DNA of 64,000 nucleotides, taken from Planctomycetaceae bacterium. GTDB lineage: Bacteria > Planctomycetota > Phycisphaerae > UBA1845 > UTPLA1. The stretch spans positions 1-64,000 of the forward strand of contig WYBU01000017.1 of the NCBI GenBank assembly GCA_011525745.1. The letters are read 5' to 3'. Position numbers and translations under genes: made by a program. The notes under the pieces were generated by a model that saw nothing but the letters and a program-made list of their open reading frames with translations, was not told where the DNA came from and made no database searches. This document shows, piece after piece, positions 25,375-34,372 of the stretch (the stretch's first letter is position 1; each line of letters starts with the position of its first letter).

Positions 25375-25897
25375 CGCTGCGGCCTCGTGAAAGCGATCAC
25401 GATACCTAACATTATATCGTCGGCAAGGGTCGCGCAACAACTGCGGCGCGGTCGGTTGTTGTCGAATTCTCGCGCTCTGCCGGCGGATGGAGCGGACGCG
25501 TCACAATAGCGATGGTTCCAAATCCGGCCCTTCGGGCCGGTCCCCACGCTTGCGCGGGGGGTTCTGATCCGGCTCGGTTTCGATTCAGCGCTGTGGTGGC
25601 AGCGTTAGCTGCAAGCACGTGCCACATGAACACAGCCGAGGGCGGCTGTGCTCCATTTCACAGCCGGGGGCGGCTGTGCTCCATTTCACAGCCGGGGGCG
25701 GCTGTGCCCCATTCACAGCCGAGGGCGGCTGTGCCTCATTCACAGCCGGGGGCGGCTGTGCCCCATGCACAGCCGGGGGCGGCTGTGCTCCATTCACAGC
25801 CGGGGGCGGCTGTGCCCCAGGGGCTACAAGCCCGTGCCACGCGGATGCATGGTCGGCCCAGCGGACCCTACGTTCGCGACGGTCCGCGCAGCGGACA
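25375..25897. other. 523-base repeat-rich gap
   Basis: No gene is supported. It contains GGGGTTCTGATCCGGCTCGG, related to the repeats at 35582-35696, the seven-copy palindrome array at 25631-25814, and one copy of the GGGCTACAAGCCCGTGCC hairpin at its right edge. Confidence 0.6.
25631..25814. repeat. Seven-copy tandem array of a 20-bp palindrome
   Basis: CACAGCCGGGGGCGGCTGTG (two copies have A in the loop) starts at 25631, 25659, 25687, 25714, 25741, 25768 and 25795, so the period is 27-28 bases. Linkers are CTCCATTT, CCCCATT or CCTCATT. Each copy is a perfect 8-bp stem with a G-rich loop. The same palindrome recurs three times at 51819, 51869 and 51919. It lies 84 bases from the end of the aldehyde dehydrogenase gene. 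Confidence 0.9.
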
Positions 25898-27379
25898 CTA
25901 CAGCTTCACGGTGACCGTCTTGACTTCGGTGTAGTTCGCCAGGCCGTATTCGCCCAGCTCGCGGCCGATGCCGCTTTGCTTGAAACCGCCGAACGGGGCG
26001 GCGGCGTCGAAGACGTCGTAGCAGTTGACCCACACCGTGCCGGCACGCACGCCGTTGGCGATGGCGTGGGCCTTGGTGATGTCGCGCGTCCAGACCGCCG
26101 CGGCCAGACCGTACATGTTGCGGTTGGCCCGCTCGACGACCTCGTCGAGGCTCTTGAACTTGATGATGCTCATCACCGGGCCGAAGATCTCCTCCTGCCC
26201 GATCTTCATCTCCTCGTTGACGTCGGCGAACACGGTCGGCTCGACGAAGAAGCCGCGGTCGCCCCAACGCTTGCCGCCGGCCAGCAGCTTGGCGCCTTCC
26301 TGCTTGCCAGCCTCGATGTAGCCCATGACCTTGGTGAACTGGTCCTTGTCGACCTGCGGACCCTGCTCGGTTTTGGGATCGAAGGGATCGCCCACGGTGC
26401 GCTTCTTCGCGCGGGCCACGCTCTTTTCGACGAACTCGTCGTAGCAGCGTTCCTCGACGTACAGCCGGCTGCCGGCGCAGCAGCACTGCCCCTGGTTGAA
26501 GAACAGGGCGAAATGAGCGCCTTCGATGGCCTGGTCCATGTCGGCGTCGGCGAAGACGATGTTGGGACTCTTGCCGCCCAGTTCCAGCGTGACCCGCTTC
26601 AGGTTGCTCCTGGCCGCGGCCTCCATGATGAGCTTGCCCACCTCGGTCGAGCCGGTGAACGCGACCTTGTCGACGTCCACGTGGTTGGCGATGGCCGCGC
26701 CGGCCGTCGGGCCGTACCCGGGCAGGATGTTGACGACGCCCGGCGGGAAGCCGGCTTCGACGATCAGCTCGCCGACGCGCAGGGCCGTCAGCGGCGTCTG
26801 CTCGGCGGGCTTGAGGATGATGGTGCAGCCGGCGGCCAGGGCGGGACCGAGCTTCCAGGCCTGCATCAGCAGCGGGAAGTTCCACGGGATGATCTGCCCG
26901 CAGACGCCGACCGGCTCGTGCCGCGTGTAGCAGAAGTAGGGGCCGTTGATCGGAATGGTCTTGCCGTGAATCTTGTCGGTCCAGCCGGCGTAGTAGCGGT
27001 AGCAGGCGACGGTCAGCGGCAGATCGGCGGCCTTGGCGACGGCGTAGGGCTTGCCGTTGTCGAGCGATTCGAGGCGGGCCAGTTCGTCGGCGTTCTGCTC
27101 GATCAGGTCAGCCAGGCGGTTGATCAGCGCGCCGCGCTTGCTGGCCGGCATCTTGCGCCACTTGCTGCCGGAGTCGAAGGCGGCGCGGGCGGCCTTGACG
27201 GCCTTCTTGACGTCGGCGGCGTCGGACTCGGCGACCTGGCAGATGACGTCGCCGGTGGCGGGGTTGATGGTTTCGAAGGTCTTGCCCGATTCGGCGTTGA
27301 CCCATTCGTTGTTGATGAGCAGCTTGGTGGCGGAGACGTTGAGTTTCTTGTCACCGGCGGTCAATGTGGCGGTCGCCAT
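25898..27379 (-). CDS. NAD(P)+-dependent aldehyde dehydrogenase
   Basis: 493 residues, the standard length of class 1/2 aldehyde dehydrogenases. It oxidises aldehydes to carboxylates. [18 protein letters not shown], the Rossmann loop FTGSTEVG, the general-base glutamate in ELGGKSPN, the catalytic cysteine in [11 protein letters not shown] and [10 protein letters not shown] are all present, so it should be active. A strong GAGGAGG site precedes the ATG. It is a single gene flanked by repeat-rich gaps. Substrate specificity cannot be inferred; betaine-type and acetaldehyde-type enzymes share these motifs. Confidence 0.94.
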   Translation of the reverse strand: MATATLTAGDKKLNVSATKLLINNEWVNAESGKTFETINPATGDVICQVAESDAADVKKAVKAARAAFDSGSKWRKMPASKRGALINRLADLIEQNADELARLESLDNGKPYAVAKAADLPLTVACYRYYAGWTDKIHGKTIPINGPYFCYTRHEPVGVCGQIIPWNFPLLMQAWKLGPALAAGCTIILKPAEQTPLTALRVGELIVEAGFPPGVVNILPGYGPTAGAAIANHVDVDKVAFTGSTEVGKLIMEAAARSNLKRVTLELGGKSPNIVFADADMDQAIEGAHFALFFNQGQCCCAGSRLYVEERCYDEFVEKSVARAKKRTVGDPFDPKTEQGPQVDKDQFTKVMGYIEAGKQEGAKLLAGGKRWGDRGFFVEPTVFADVNEEMKIGQEEIFGPVMSIIKFKSLDEVVERANRNMYGLAAAVWTRDITKAHAIANGVRAGTVWVNCYDVFDAAAPFGGFKQSGIGRELGEYGLANYTEVKTVTVKL

Positions 27380-27501
27380 GGCGGATCCTCCTCAAATGGT
27401 TGTCCGATCGGAAATGCGGCCCTGTAAGCGTGGCTCAGCCGGGGGATTATAACGCGGGGCGGGTGAAATGCAGGGGGGCTGTGACAAGGGTTGTTGGGGA
27501 T

Positions 27502-27650
27502 GCGGGAAAGGATTCCCGCGGGAACCAGGTGCGGGAAGGGATTCGCGCACCGGCGAAGAAAAAGGGATTTCCGCAACAGCGGAGAGCAGGGCAAGGTCGG
27601 TGGTCGCGTTAGAAACCTATCATCGGGAACCCACCGCTTTGCGGTGCGCC
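27502..27650. repeat. Hairpin repeats downstream of uppS
   Basis: Two GCGGGAARGGATTCCCGC-type hairpins (27502-27519; imperfect 27531-27548) are followed by a copy of the TATCATCG...ACCCACCGC/GCGGTG repeat (27618-27650). The same pair of repeats, in the same order and orientation, occurs at 28444-28528 on the other side of uppS. Confidence 0.7.
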
Positions 27651-27660
27651 AATCTGTGCA

Positions 27661-28419
27661 TCAGGCGTCGCCGACGGCGCCGAAGCGGCGCTGGCGGGCG
27701 GCGTAGGCCCTGAGGGCTTCGTGCAGGTGTTCGCGGTGGAAATCGGGCCAGTGGGTGTCGGTGACGTACAATTCCGAGTAGCTGATCTGCCACAGCAGGA
27801 AGTTGCTGACGCGCAGCTCGCCGGAGGTGCGGATGAGCAGATCGGGATCGGGCAGGCCGGCGGTGTAGAGCGATTCGCTGATGAGCGATTCGTCGATTTC
27901 GTCGGGCCGAAGTTCGCCATGGGCGACACGATCGGCGATGCGCTGCACGGCATCGACCAGCTCGGCGCGCGAGGCGTAGTTCAGCGCCAGACAAAGCGTC
28001 ATGCCGCGGTTGTTTCGTGACAGCTCGGTCGTGCGGTCCAGCTCGGCCAGCACCTGCTCGGGCAGTACCTCGCGACGGCCGATCTGGCGGAAGCGCACGT
28101 CGTTCTCCATGATGGTTTCGCGCTCGGAGATCAGATAACGATAATAAAGGTCCATCAGGTGGGCGACCTCGTCGAGCGGGCGCTTCCAGTTTTCGAGGCT
28201 GAAGCTGTAGAGCGTCAGGCAGCCGATGCCGAGGCGGGCGCATTCGGTGACGATCTCGCGGACGATGATGGCGCCTTCTTCGTGGCCCTGAACGCGCGGC
28301 AGGCCGCGCTGCCTGGCCCAGCGTCCGTTGCCGTCCATGATGATGGCGACGTGACGCGGGAGCTGGTCGGGCGTCAGGCCAAGGACGGTTCTCGGATCGA
28401 GGGGCGGTTGGCGGGGCAT
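27661..28419 (-). CDS. uppS: Isoprenyl transferase (undecaprenyl diphosphate synthase)
   Basis: 252 residues. HVAIIMDGNGRWARQRGLPR contains the catalytic aspartate and the phosphate-binding Asn-Gly-Arg; HEEGAIIVREIV, TLYSFSLENWKRP, LALNYASRAEL and DLLIRTSGELRVSNFLLWQ are the remaining cis-prenyltransferase motifs. It builds the C55 carrier lipid for cell-wall and O-antigen precursors from farnesyl and isopentenyl diphosphates. No cdsA or dxr follows, contrary to the usual arrangement, so it is a single gene between two matching repeat blocks. Confidence 0.96.
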   Translation of the reverse strand: MPRQPPLDPRTVLGLTPDQLPRHVAIIMDGNGRWARQRGLPRVQGHEEGAIIVREIVTECARLGIGCLTLYSFSLENWKRPLDEVAHLMDLYYRYLISERETIMENDVRFRQIGRREVLPEQVLAELDRTTELSRNNRGMTLCLALNYASRAELVDAVQRIADRVAHGELRPDEIDESLISESLYTAGLPDPDLLIRTSGELRVSNFLLWQISYSELYVTDTHWPDFHREHLHEALRAYAARQRRFGAVGDA

Positions 28420-28443
28420 TCGGGCACTCGCGTTGTCAGAGGC

Positions 28444-28528
28444 GCGGGAAGGGATTCCCGCGGAAAGTCGGGGCGTGAGTCTCCGCTCCCATCATCGTCA
28501 ACCCACCGCAACGCGGCGGGCCACCCGA
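28444..28528. repeat. Hairpin repeats upstream of uppS
   Basis: GCGGGAAGGGATTCCCGC (28444-28461) and ATCATCGTCAACCCACCGCA...GCGGGCCACCCGAG (28491-28528). These match the block at 27502-27650 in order and orientation and lie between the purA and uppS genes. Confidence 0.7.
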
Positions 28529-28554
28529 GCGAGTGGGCCACCCGAGCGGGGGGA

Positions 28555-29874
28555 CTACGCGCGCGGCAGACCACCTGGTCGGTGCAACGTTGCCGCGCGG
28601 TCGGCGCCGACGCTGACCAGCGTGATCGGCGCGCCGATCAGCGCTTCGAGCCGCTCTACGTACCGACGGGCGGCGGCGGGCAGTTGTTCGCACGAATCCC
28701 ACGAAACGGCGGTGGCCTGCCAGCCGGGCAGCGTTTCGTACACCGGCTCGACCTCGTTCAGTACGCGCACGTTGGGCGTGAAGTAGTCGAGCACGCGTCC
28801 GCGGTAGCGATAGCCGGTGCAGACGTTGACTTCGCTCAGGCCCGCCAGCGTGTCCAGATGCATCAGGGCCACTTCGGTGATGCCGCCCAGCATGACGCTG
28901 TAGCGCGCCGCAAACGCGTCGAACCAGCCGCAGCGGCGCGGCCGGCCGGTCGTGGTGCCGAACTCCTGGCCGCGTTCGCGGATGTAGCGGCCGATGTCGT
29001 TCTGCTGCTCGGTGGGAAACGGCCCGCTGCCGACGCGCGTGCAGTAGGCCTTGATGACGCCGACGTAGCTGTGCACGGTGCGGGCCGGGACGCCGGCGCC
29101 GGCGGCGACGCCGGTGGCGCTGCAATTGCTGCTGGTGACGAACGGGAACGTGCCGTGGTCGATGTCCAGCAGCGTGCCCTGGGCGCCTTCGAACAGCAGG
29201 CGCTTTCCCTCGGCGGCGGCCTGGTGCAGCAGGTGCGTGGTGTCGGTGACGCTGGGCGCACATCGCGCGGCGAAGCCCAGGTACGTGTCGGCGATTTCGT
29301 CGGGATCGAGCGGCTGTTTGTCGTCGTAGAGCGCGGCAAAGAGCCGGTTCTTGACGGCGGTGACTTCGCGCAGCTTCTGGCGGAACGCATCCGCCTCGAG
29401 CAGGTCGCCGACGCGAAAGGCCATCGAGCGCTGCATCTTGTCGGCGTAACAGGGACCGATGCCGCGCGAGGTGGTTCCCAGTTTGCGGCCGGAATCGAGT
29501 GCGGCTTCGGACAGCGAGTCCTGCTTCTTATGGTAGGGCATGACGAGATGGGCGCGGTCGGAGATGCGCAGCTTCTCCTGCACGGGCACGCCGCGCGCGG
29601 TCAGGCCGTCGATCTCGCGCACCAGGGTCTCGGGATCGAGCACGACGCCGGCGGCGATGACGCAGGTGACGTTGGGCCGCAGGATGCCGCTGGGGACGAG
29701 GTGCAGGGCGAATTTCTGGTCGCCGATGCGAACGGTGTGGCCGGCGTTGGCGCCGCCGGCGTAGCGCACGACGACGTCGAAGTGCTCGGTCAGCACGTCG
29801 ACGATCTTGCCTTTTCCCTCGTCGCCCCATTGCAGCCCGACGACGCAAGTGTTGCCCAGTTGCTGGAAGTTCAT
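28555..29874 (-). CDS. purA: Adenylosuccinate synthetase
   Basis: 439 residues from the ATG at 29874; the family begins near VVGLQWGDEGKGKIVDVL, so the longer frame to 29937 is not needed. WGDEGKGK is the GTP/IMP-binding P-loop and contains the catalytic Asp, GGANAGHTV holds the catalytic His, and GTTSRGIGPCYADKMQR, LFEGAQGTLLDIDHG, GPFPTEQ and TGRPRRCGWFD complete the active site. It makes adenylosuccinate from IMP and aspartate in AMP synthesis. It stands alone in the direction of uppS. Confidence 0.96.
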   Translation of the reverse strand: MNFQQLGNTCVVGLQWGDEGKGKIVDVLTEHFDVVVRYAGGANAGHTVRIGDQKFALHLVPSGILRPNVTCVIAAGVVLDPETLVREIDGLTARGVPVQEKLRISDRAHLVMPYHKKQDSLSEAALDSGRKLGTTSRGIGPCYADKMQRSMAFRVGDLLEADAFRQKLREVTAVKNRLFAALYDDKQPLDPDEIADTYLGFAARCAPSVTDTTHLLHQAAAEGKRLLFEGAQGTLLDIDHGTFPFVTSSNCSATGVAAGAGVPARTVHSYVGVIKAYCTRVGSGPFPTEQQNDIGRYIRERGQEFGTTTGRPRRCGWFDAFAARYSVMLGGITEVALMHLDTLAGLSEVNVCTGYRYRGRVLDYFTPNVRVLNEVEPVYETLPGWQATAVSWDSCEQLPAAARRYVERLEALIGAPITLVSVGADRAATLHRPGGLPRA

Positions 29875-30018
29875 GATCCGCCCGACTCCGGAAACACATC
29901 GCTTCGTTTCCGGGATCATCATAGCGTCGGACGGCACGCGCGGGGCGGTGGTTGAATCAGGTTGCTTTACGAGCGCGCCGGCTGGTGCACGGCCAAGCCT
30001 TTTTGAAGGTTCGATAGG

Positions 30019-30035
30019 ACGGGCGGGACGCCCGT
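30019..30035. repeat. ACGGGCGGGACGCCCGT hairpin
   Basis: A 17-base near-perfect palindrome, repeated identically at 38206-38222. It is part of the 210-base gap between the membrane-protein gene and purA and may act as a transcript-end hairpin for either side. Confidence 0.5.
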
Positions 30036-30084
30036 ACCACCCATACCTGTACCACCCCTTCGCGTACCACCCAAACGACTCGAA

Positions 30085-31482
30085 TTACGCGCTTGCAGTC
30101 GTGTTTCGCTGATTTGCGCCCGCAAGCCCGTGCGCGGATGAGCGGGACGGCAGACCCAGCAGCGACATCGCCAGCAGCGTCGGGGCGATCTGCAACATGG
30201 TGCGGTCGAAGGTCCAGCCGTTGACGGCGAAAGCGGCGTTGTCGGTGAACAGGAATACGCCCAGGACAAAGCCGGAAAGCGCCAGCGCGTGCAGCACCGG
30301 CAGCCATTGCTTCCGTCGCGCCAGGCGAAAGGCGGCGATCGCAACGGTCGGTGTCAGGAACCACCAGAGCAGGTTCCACGTGTCCCAGGTGAACAGGCGC
30401 TGGCGGATGGCGGGCAGCGCTTCGGGACGCCAGCCGATGCCGCGCAGTTCGCGCGCGACGTAGGACAAGTCGGCCGTGCGGGCGAGCAGCCAGGCAATCA
30501 GCACGACGAGCAGCGCCGACGCAATGCGCCGCCCAAGCGAGCGATCGTCGCGCTGGAGAATGGCGGCCGACGCCAGCAGCACGCAGTAGGGCAGCCCTTC
30601 GCGTTTCAGCAGGACGCAGAAAAGTAAGTTGGCAAGCATGACGGCCGTCCAGGCGCGGCGTTGAGCGGATTGCGTCGCTTCCCACCCGGCCAGCGACGCG
30701 GCGGCCAGGTGCGCGGCCAGCAGCAGATCGGCGTAGCCGCCGCGCACGGCGTGAACGCCGATGATCGGCACGCTCGCAAGCAGGTACGCCGCCGGCAGGC
30801 CGACGTCCGTTCTGAACCGCCGCGCGGCCCAGCCGCCGATCAGCGCGATCAGTGCGACGTAATGCGCCGGCCAGATCAAGTGAGCGATGGTTTCATCCCA
30901 GCCGCCGCGCAGCAGCGCCGGCCACACGGCCAGCATGGGCATTCCGAGCGGGTAGCTCACGCGTCCGCCGCCGAGATAGAAGGGATCGGCGGGGTCGAGC
31001 GGCACGCGGCCGAGTTCGGCGATCACCCTGGCGCGAAGGAACCAGTTTTCGTAGGCGTCGGTCATGCGTTCGGGGACGACGGCGGCGTCGGCGACGACCC
31101 AGACGATGCGCGATGTCAACATCAGTCCGAGCAACAGACGAAGCATCATCCGGGCGGCGGATGGCGACGAAAGGCGGGGGGCGGTTTGCGGTGATGGAGT
31201 GTCGGAAATTAGCGGTGACTTTCGGCGCTGTCGCGACTGTCGAACCCAGCCGGCCGCAACGAACGCAACGACGACGCAGGCCGGCGCCCAGGCGACACCG
31301 GCCCCCGTCAGCGCCAGCCCCGCGCGGCCGATCAGGACCATGATCGTCGACAGCAGCGCCGCGCCGAGCAGCCACGCCAGCGCCCATCGCTCAAACACGT
31401 TGAGATGGCGCGGACCAAAGGCCCACACGGCGATTCGGCCGAGCAGCAGGGGAACGCCCAGGCCCATCAGCAGAAGCGTCAT
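30085..31482 (-). CDS. Multi-spanning membrane protein, possible GT-C-type glycosyltransferase
   Basis: 465 residues from an ATG at 31482 that overlaps the stop of the preceding gene (ATGA). Ten or more hydrophobic helices are visible. The first loop after the early helices has DAYENWFLRARVIAELGR and DPADPFYLGGGRVSYPLGMP, an acidic/aromatic luminal loop of the kind seen in GT-C transferases that use polyprenyl-phosphate sugars. That assignment is inferred from topology and loop pattern only; no diagnostic motif was confirmed. Translational coupling to the preceding membrane-associated protein suggests they work together. Confidence 0.6.
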   Translation of the reverse strand: MTLLLMGLGVPLLLGRIAVWAFGPRHLNVFERWALAWLLGAALLSTIMVLIGRAGLALTGAGVAWAPACVVVAFVAAGWVRQSRQRRKSPLISDTPSPQTAPRLSSPSAARMMLRLLLGLMLTSRIVWVVADAAVVPERMTDAYENWFLRARVIAELGRVPLDPADPFYLGGGRVSYPLGMPMLAVWPALLRGGWDETIAHLIWPAHYVALIALIGGWAARRFRTDVGLPAAYLLASVPIIGVHAVRGGYADLLLAAHLAAASLAGWEATQSAQRRAWTAVMLANLLFCVLLKREGLPYCVLLASAAILQRDDRSLGRRIASALLVVLIAWLLARTADLSYVARELRGIGWRPEALPAIRQRLFTWDTWNLLWWFLTPTVAIAAFRLARRKQWLPVLHALALSGFVLGVFLFTDNAAFAVNGWTFDRTMLQIAPTLLAMSLLGLPSRSSAHGLAGANQRNTTASA

Positions 31483-32705
31483 GCGCCAACCATCCGGGCG
31501 ATCAGGATTCCGGCCGCCGGATCGTCGGCGACGTGAACGGCGGGCAGCCAGCCGGGGGCGCGCACCGTGCCGGTTGTGGCATCGATCTCGACGAGGCGGC
31601 GGTCGAGCACGAGCAGGTACTTCGCCTGCCGCGGCGGCACACGCGGCTGAAGCGGATCGAGATTGACCTGAACCCATCGCGGCGAGAGCAGATAGCGCAG
31701 GCGCGAATCGCCGTAGTGACGGACTGTCTGAGACGATTCGGACGCGGTCACGAGATTGCCGCCGATGACGGCATAAACCGCGCCGGGCGGGAGGTGTTGG
31801 CGGGCCAGCTCCGCCATGTGCGCGATGGCCGGAGGCCACAGGCGGGCTTCGAGGTCCGCCGAATCCGCGCCGCCGAAGCGATCGCGGTCGGCCGCGTACT
31901 GCCGCGTTTGCGCCCAGGCCCAGCGTGCATCGTTGAGCAGCCAGGCGGCGAGCAACAGCGTGAGCAGGACCGTGGGGCGGATGTCCCAACGGCGGGCCGA
32001 CGCGATGAGTCCGTATGCGCCGGCCGCCAGCACGATCAGCAGCGCCAGCAGCGCGTTGGGGCTGTAGCCGAGCACGTGCGGCGCGCGAATGGTGTTGATC
32101 GTGGCCGGGCCGATCGGCTCGCGATGCCACCACTGCCGCCAGAGCATGGCGGCGGTTTCGCCGCCGCGAGCGGCGGGCAAGTCCAGCGAGATTCCCTGGA
32201 GCGGCGCGCCGACGCCGTCGAGCGTCCAATCGATTCGGCGGATGCGGCCTTTCCACGCGGGATGAAGGGGCAGATCGAGCGCGGCGAACCGCACGCGCGG
32301 AATCGCGGCGAACGGATCGTCGACGCGCAGACAGCGGATGCGATAGTCGTTCGGATCGCCGGCGCGCCGCCAGGCGAAGGTACAGGATATATTATGACTT
32401 GATTTGTCCGCCGCGAAGCTCAACGTGGCGGTGGGGCAGCGATCGGCGGAGAGGTCGAGGTCGGGGCCGGCGACGGCCACGCGACCCTGTGCGTCGGGAG
32501 CGATGGAAAACGGCTCGGTTGGCGCCGTTTGCCGCGCGGGCACGATGGATCCGGCATGTACTTCCCAGCCGTCGCCCAAAGCCTGAAGATCAAGTGCAAC
32601 ACCAGGCAAATCGTTCGGTGATCGCCACGGCGCCCGCAGCATGGCGGCGGCGGCCAGCGTCGCGGCGCCGCACAGCAGCATCGTCAATATTCGGCGACGG
32701 TTCAT
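31479..32705 (-). CDS. Membrane-associated protein of unknown function
   Basis: 408 residues from the ATG at 32705; the frame extends to 32756 without a ribosome site. An N-terminal hydrophobic segment (ILTMLLCGAATLAAAAML) looks like a signal anchor. A beta-rich extracytoplasmic part follows (ALDLQALGDGWEVHAGSIVP), then a TM pair (NALLALLIVLAAGAYGLI, VLLTLLLAAWLLND) and a second soluble part (GAVYAVIGGNLVTA, KYLLVLDRRLVEID). Its stop overlaps the start of the multi-spanning gene at 31482, so the two form an operon. I do not recognise the family. Confidence 0.6.
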   Translation of the reverse strand: MNRRRILTMLLCGAATLAAAAMLRAPWRSPNDLPGVALDLQALGDGWEVHAGSIVPARQTAPTEPFSIAPDAQGRVAVAGPDLDLSADRCPTATLSFAADKSSHNISCTFAWRRAGDPNDYRIRCLRVDDPFAAIPRVRFAALDLPLHPAWKGRIRRIDWTLDGVGAPLQGISLDLPAARGGETAAMLWRQWWHREPIGPATINTIRAPHVLGYSPNALLALLIVLAAGAYGLIASARRWDIRPTVLLTLLLAAWLLNDARWAWAQTRQYAADRDRFGGADSADLEARLWPPAIAHMAELARQHLPPGAVYAVIGGNLVTASESSQTVRHYGDSRLRYLLSPRWVQVNLDPLQPRVPPRQAKYLLVLDRRLVEIDATTGTVRAPGWLPAVHVADDPAAGILIARMVGA

Positions 32706-32976
32706 GGAACGGCGTCTCGCGGTTGCGACGCGCCGCATTATACGGGCGCTTGTCACGTGCGATGAGGGTTCGTACAGTGGCGATTTCGAGCAGGGAGACG
32801 GGAACAGGGAACGGAAGCGCGGCCCAGCGCAGGCCGCGCCGCCAACTCAATTTGTGACGGGAAAAGGCACGGAGGCGCGGAGGGGAAGCAAGAGCCGAAA
32901 GTCGAAATAACACGCCAAGACCGGGAAGAATGAAGGCAGCAGGAGCGTACGAAAATCCAGCGCGGGAGGATGGGGC

Positions 32977-33987
32977 ATGTTCATGATCGGGCGACATTGT
33001 GTATCCGTAAACTCCCCGCTGTGGCGGGGCCGGGCGCGGCCGGCGCTTCTCCCTATGTGCGTTTTGCTGGCCGTGATCGGAACGACGGGCGGGTGCAAGC
33101 AGGATGCGCCCGAGAAACCGTCGCCCGAGGCGGCCCCCGCGGCTGACAAACCCGTTGCGATGAAGACCGTCGGCGTGTCGCTGCTGACGCAGCAACACGA
33201 CTTCTACAAGGACCTCGAAGGCGCGATGCGCGCGGCGGCCGGTGAACGCGGGCTGAAGCTGATCATCCATTCGGCGGAGTTCGATCCGGCGCGGCAGACG
33301 GCACAGGTCGAGGACTTCATCACGCAGAAGGTCTCGGCGATCGTGGTCTGCCCGTGCGACTCGGTCGGCGTCGTGCAAATCATCAAGCGAGCCTACGCGG
33401 CGGGAATTCCGGCGTTCACGGCGGACATCGCGGCGGCGGGCGGGGAGGTCATCGCCCACATCGCCTCGGACAACGTGCAGGGCGGTCGGCTGGCGGCGCG
33501 GACGATGGCGGCGCATCTGGACGGGAAAGGGGAGATCGTGGTGATCGATCATCCCGAGGTGGCGTCGGTGCAGGACCGCGTGCGGGGATTCGTCGAGGAG
33601 ATCGCGAAACATCCAGAGATCAAGATCATCGACCGCCCCAGCGCGGGCGGGATGCGCGACAAGGCCTACGCCGTGGCGGAGAACATGCTTCAGTCGCGGC
33701 CGAACCTGAAGGGCATCTTCGGCATCAACGACGATTCGGCGCTGGGGGCGCTGCGGGCGGTGGGCAATCGCGACGTGATCATCATCGGCTACGACGCGAC
33801 GCCCGAAGCGCGCGAGGCGATCCGCAAGGGGACGGCGCTGAAGGCCGACGTTGTGCAGTATCCCGATCGCATCGGCCGGCGGACGATCGAGGCGGTGGCG
33901 GATCATCTGGAAGGCAAGCCGGTGGAGAAGATCATTCCGATCGAGGTGGGGATCGTGGACCAGGCGAGTTTGAGCGGCGGAGCGTAA
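32977..33987 (+). CDS. Sugar ABC transporter substrate-binding lipoprotein (RbsB-like)
   Basis: 336 residues. The signal sequence ends in a lipobox TTGGC. The mature protein has the periplasmic binding protein type I fold: KTVGVSLLTQQHDFYKDLEG, AIVVCPCDSVGVVQII, AGIPAFTADI, GEIVVIDHPEVASVQDRVRGF and GIFGINDDSALGALRAV are the expected strands and hinge. A GGAGG site is 7 bases upstream. It should capture a pentose/hexose-type sugar for the ATPase and permease at 35720-38148. The importer genes are split by a secreted-protein gene flanked by repeats. Confidence 0.9.
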   Translation: MFMIGRHCVSVNSPLWRGRARPALLPMCVLLAVIGTTGGCKQDAPEKPSPEAAPAADKPVAMKTVGVSLLTQQHDFYKDLEGAMRAAAGERGLKLIIHSAEFDPARQTAQVEDFITQKVSAIVVCPCDSVGVVQIIKRAYAAGIPAFTADIAAAGGEVIAHIASDNVQGGRLAARTMAAHLDGKGEIVVIDHPEVASVQDRVRGFVEEIAKHPEIKIIDRPSAGGMRDKAYAVAENMLQSRPNLKGIFGINDDSALGALRAVGNRDVIIIGYDATPEAREAIRKGTALKADVVQYPDRIGRRTIEAVADHLEGKPVEKIIPIEVGIVDQASLSGGA

Positions 33988-34372
33988 TGCCGTCGGCGCT
34001 GACGCACGAAGCTCGGACGGATGGCGTTCAACACCGCCGGGCGGGTACGCTTGAACGTGCAGCCCGATCCTCGCATCAAAGGATATTAACCAGCAATCCC
34101 ATCATCGTGACCCCACCGCAACGCGGTGGGCCACCCGAGTTGGTTCGAGTCGCACGCGCCGGCGCGTCGGTGGGGCGTCGTTTAGAGAACGACCCCGGCG
34201 CTTGGGCCTGGCGCCCGGAGCAGAAGCGCTTGCGCTGGGTGCTCGGAGCCGAGGCCCGCGGCCGCGCGACGCTTGTTTTCTTTTCCACATCAGGCGATAA
34301 GATGCCGCCGTGCGCTCCGAAGAGACGCACGCATTTCCTCGCACCAGGGCCGAACGCCCGGAAAGGAACAAT
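33988..34372. other. 385-base gap with a composite hairpin repeat
   Basis: ATCATCGTGACCCCACCGCA...GCGGTGGGCCACCCGAG at 34101-34139 forms a hairpin; the following DNA to about 34260 (…GGTTCGAGTCGCACGCGCC…GACCCCGGCGCTTG…) has a loosely matching copy after 35443. The ribosome site AAAGGAAC of the next gene is at the right end. No other gene is seen. Confidence 0.6.

Noticed and set aside
25631-25814. CRISPR array
   Set aside because: Linkers are only 7-8 bases and nearly identical, the repeats are full palindromes, and there is no cas gene in the window.
25619-27427. A plus-strand open frame across the palindrome array and aldehyde dehydrogenase antisense
   Set aside because: Its start is translation of the tandem array and the rest is antisense to a gene with intact catalytic motifs.
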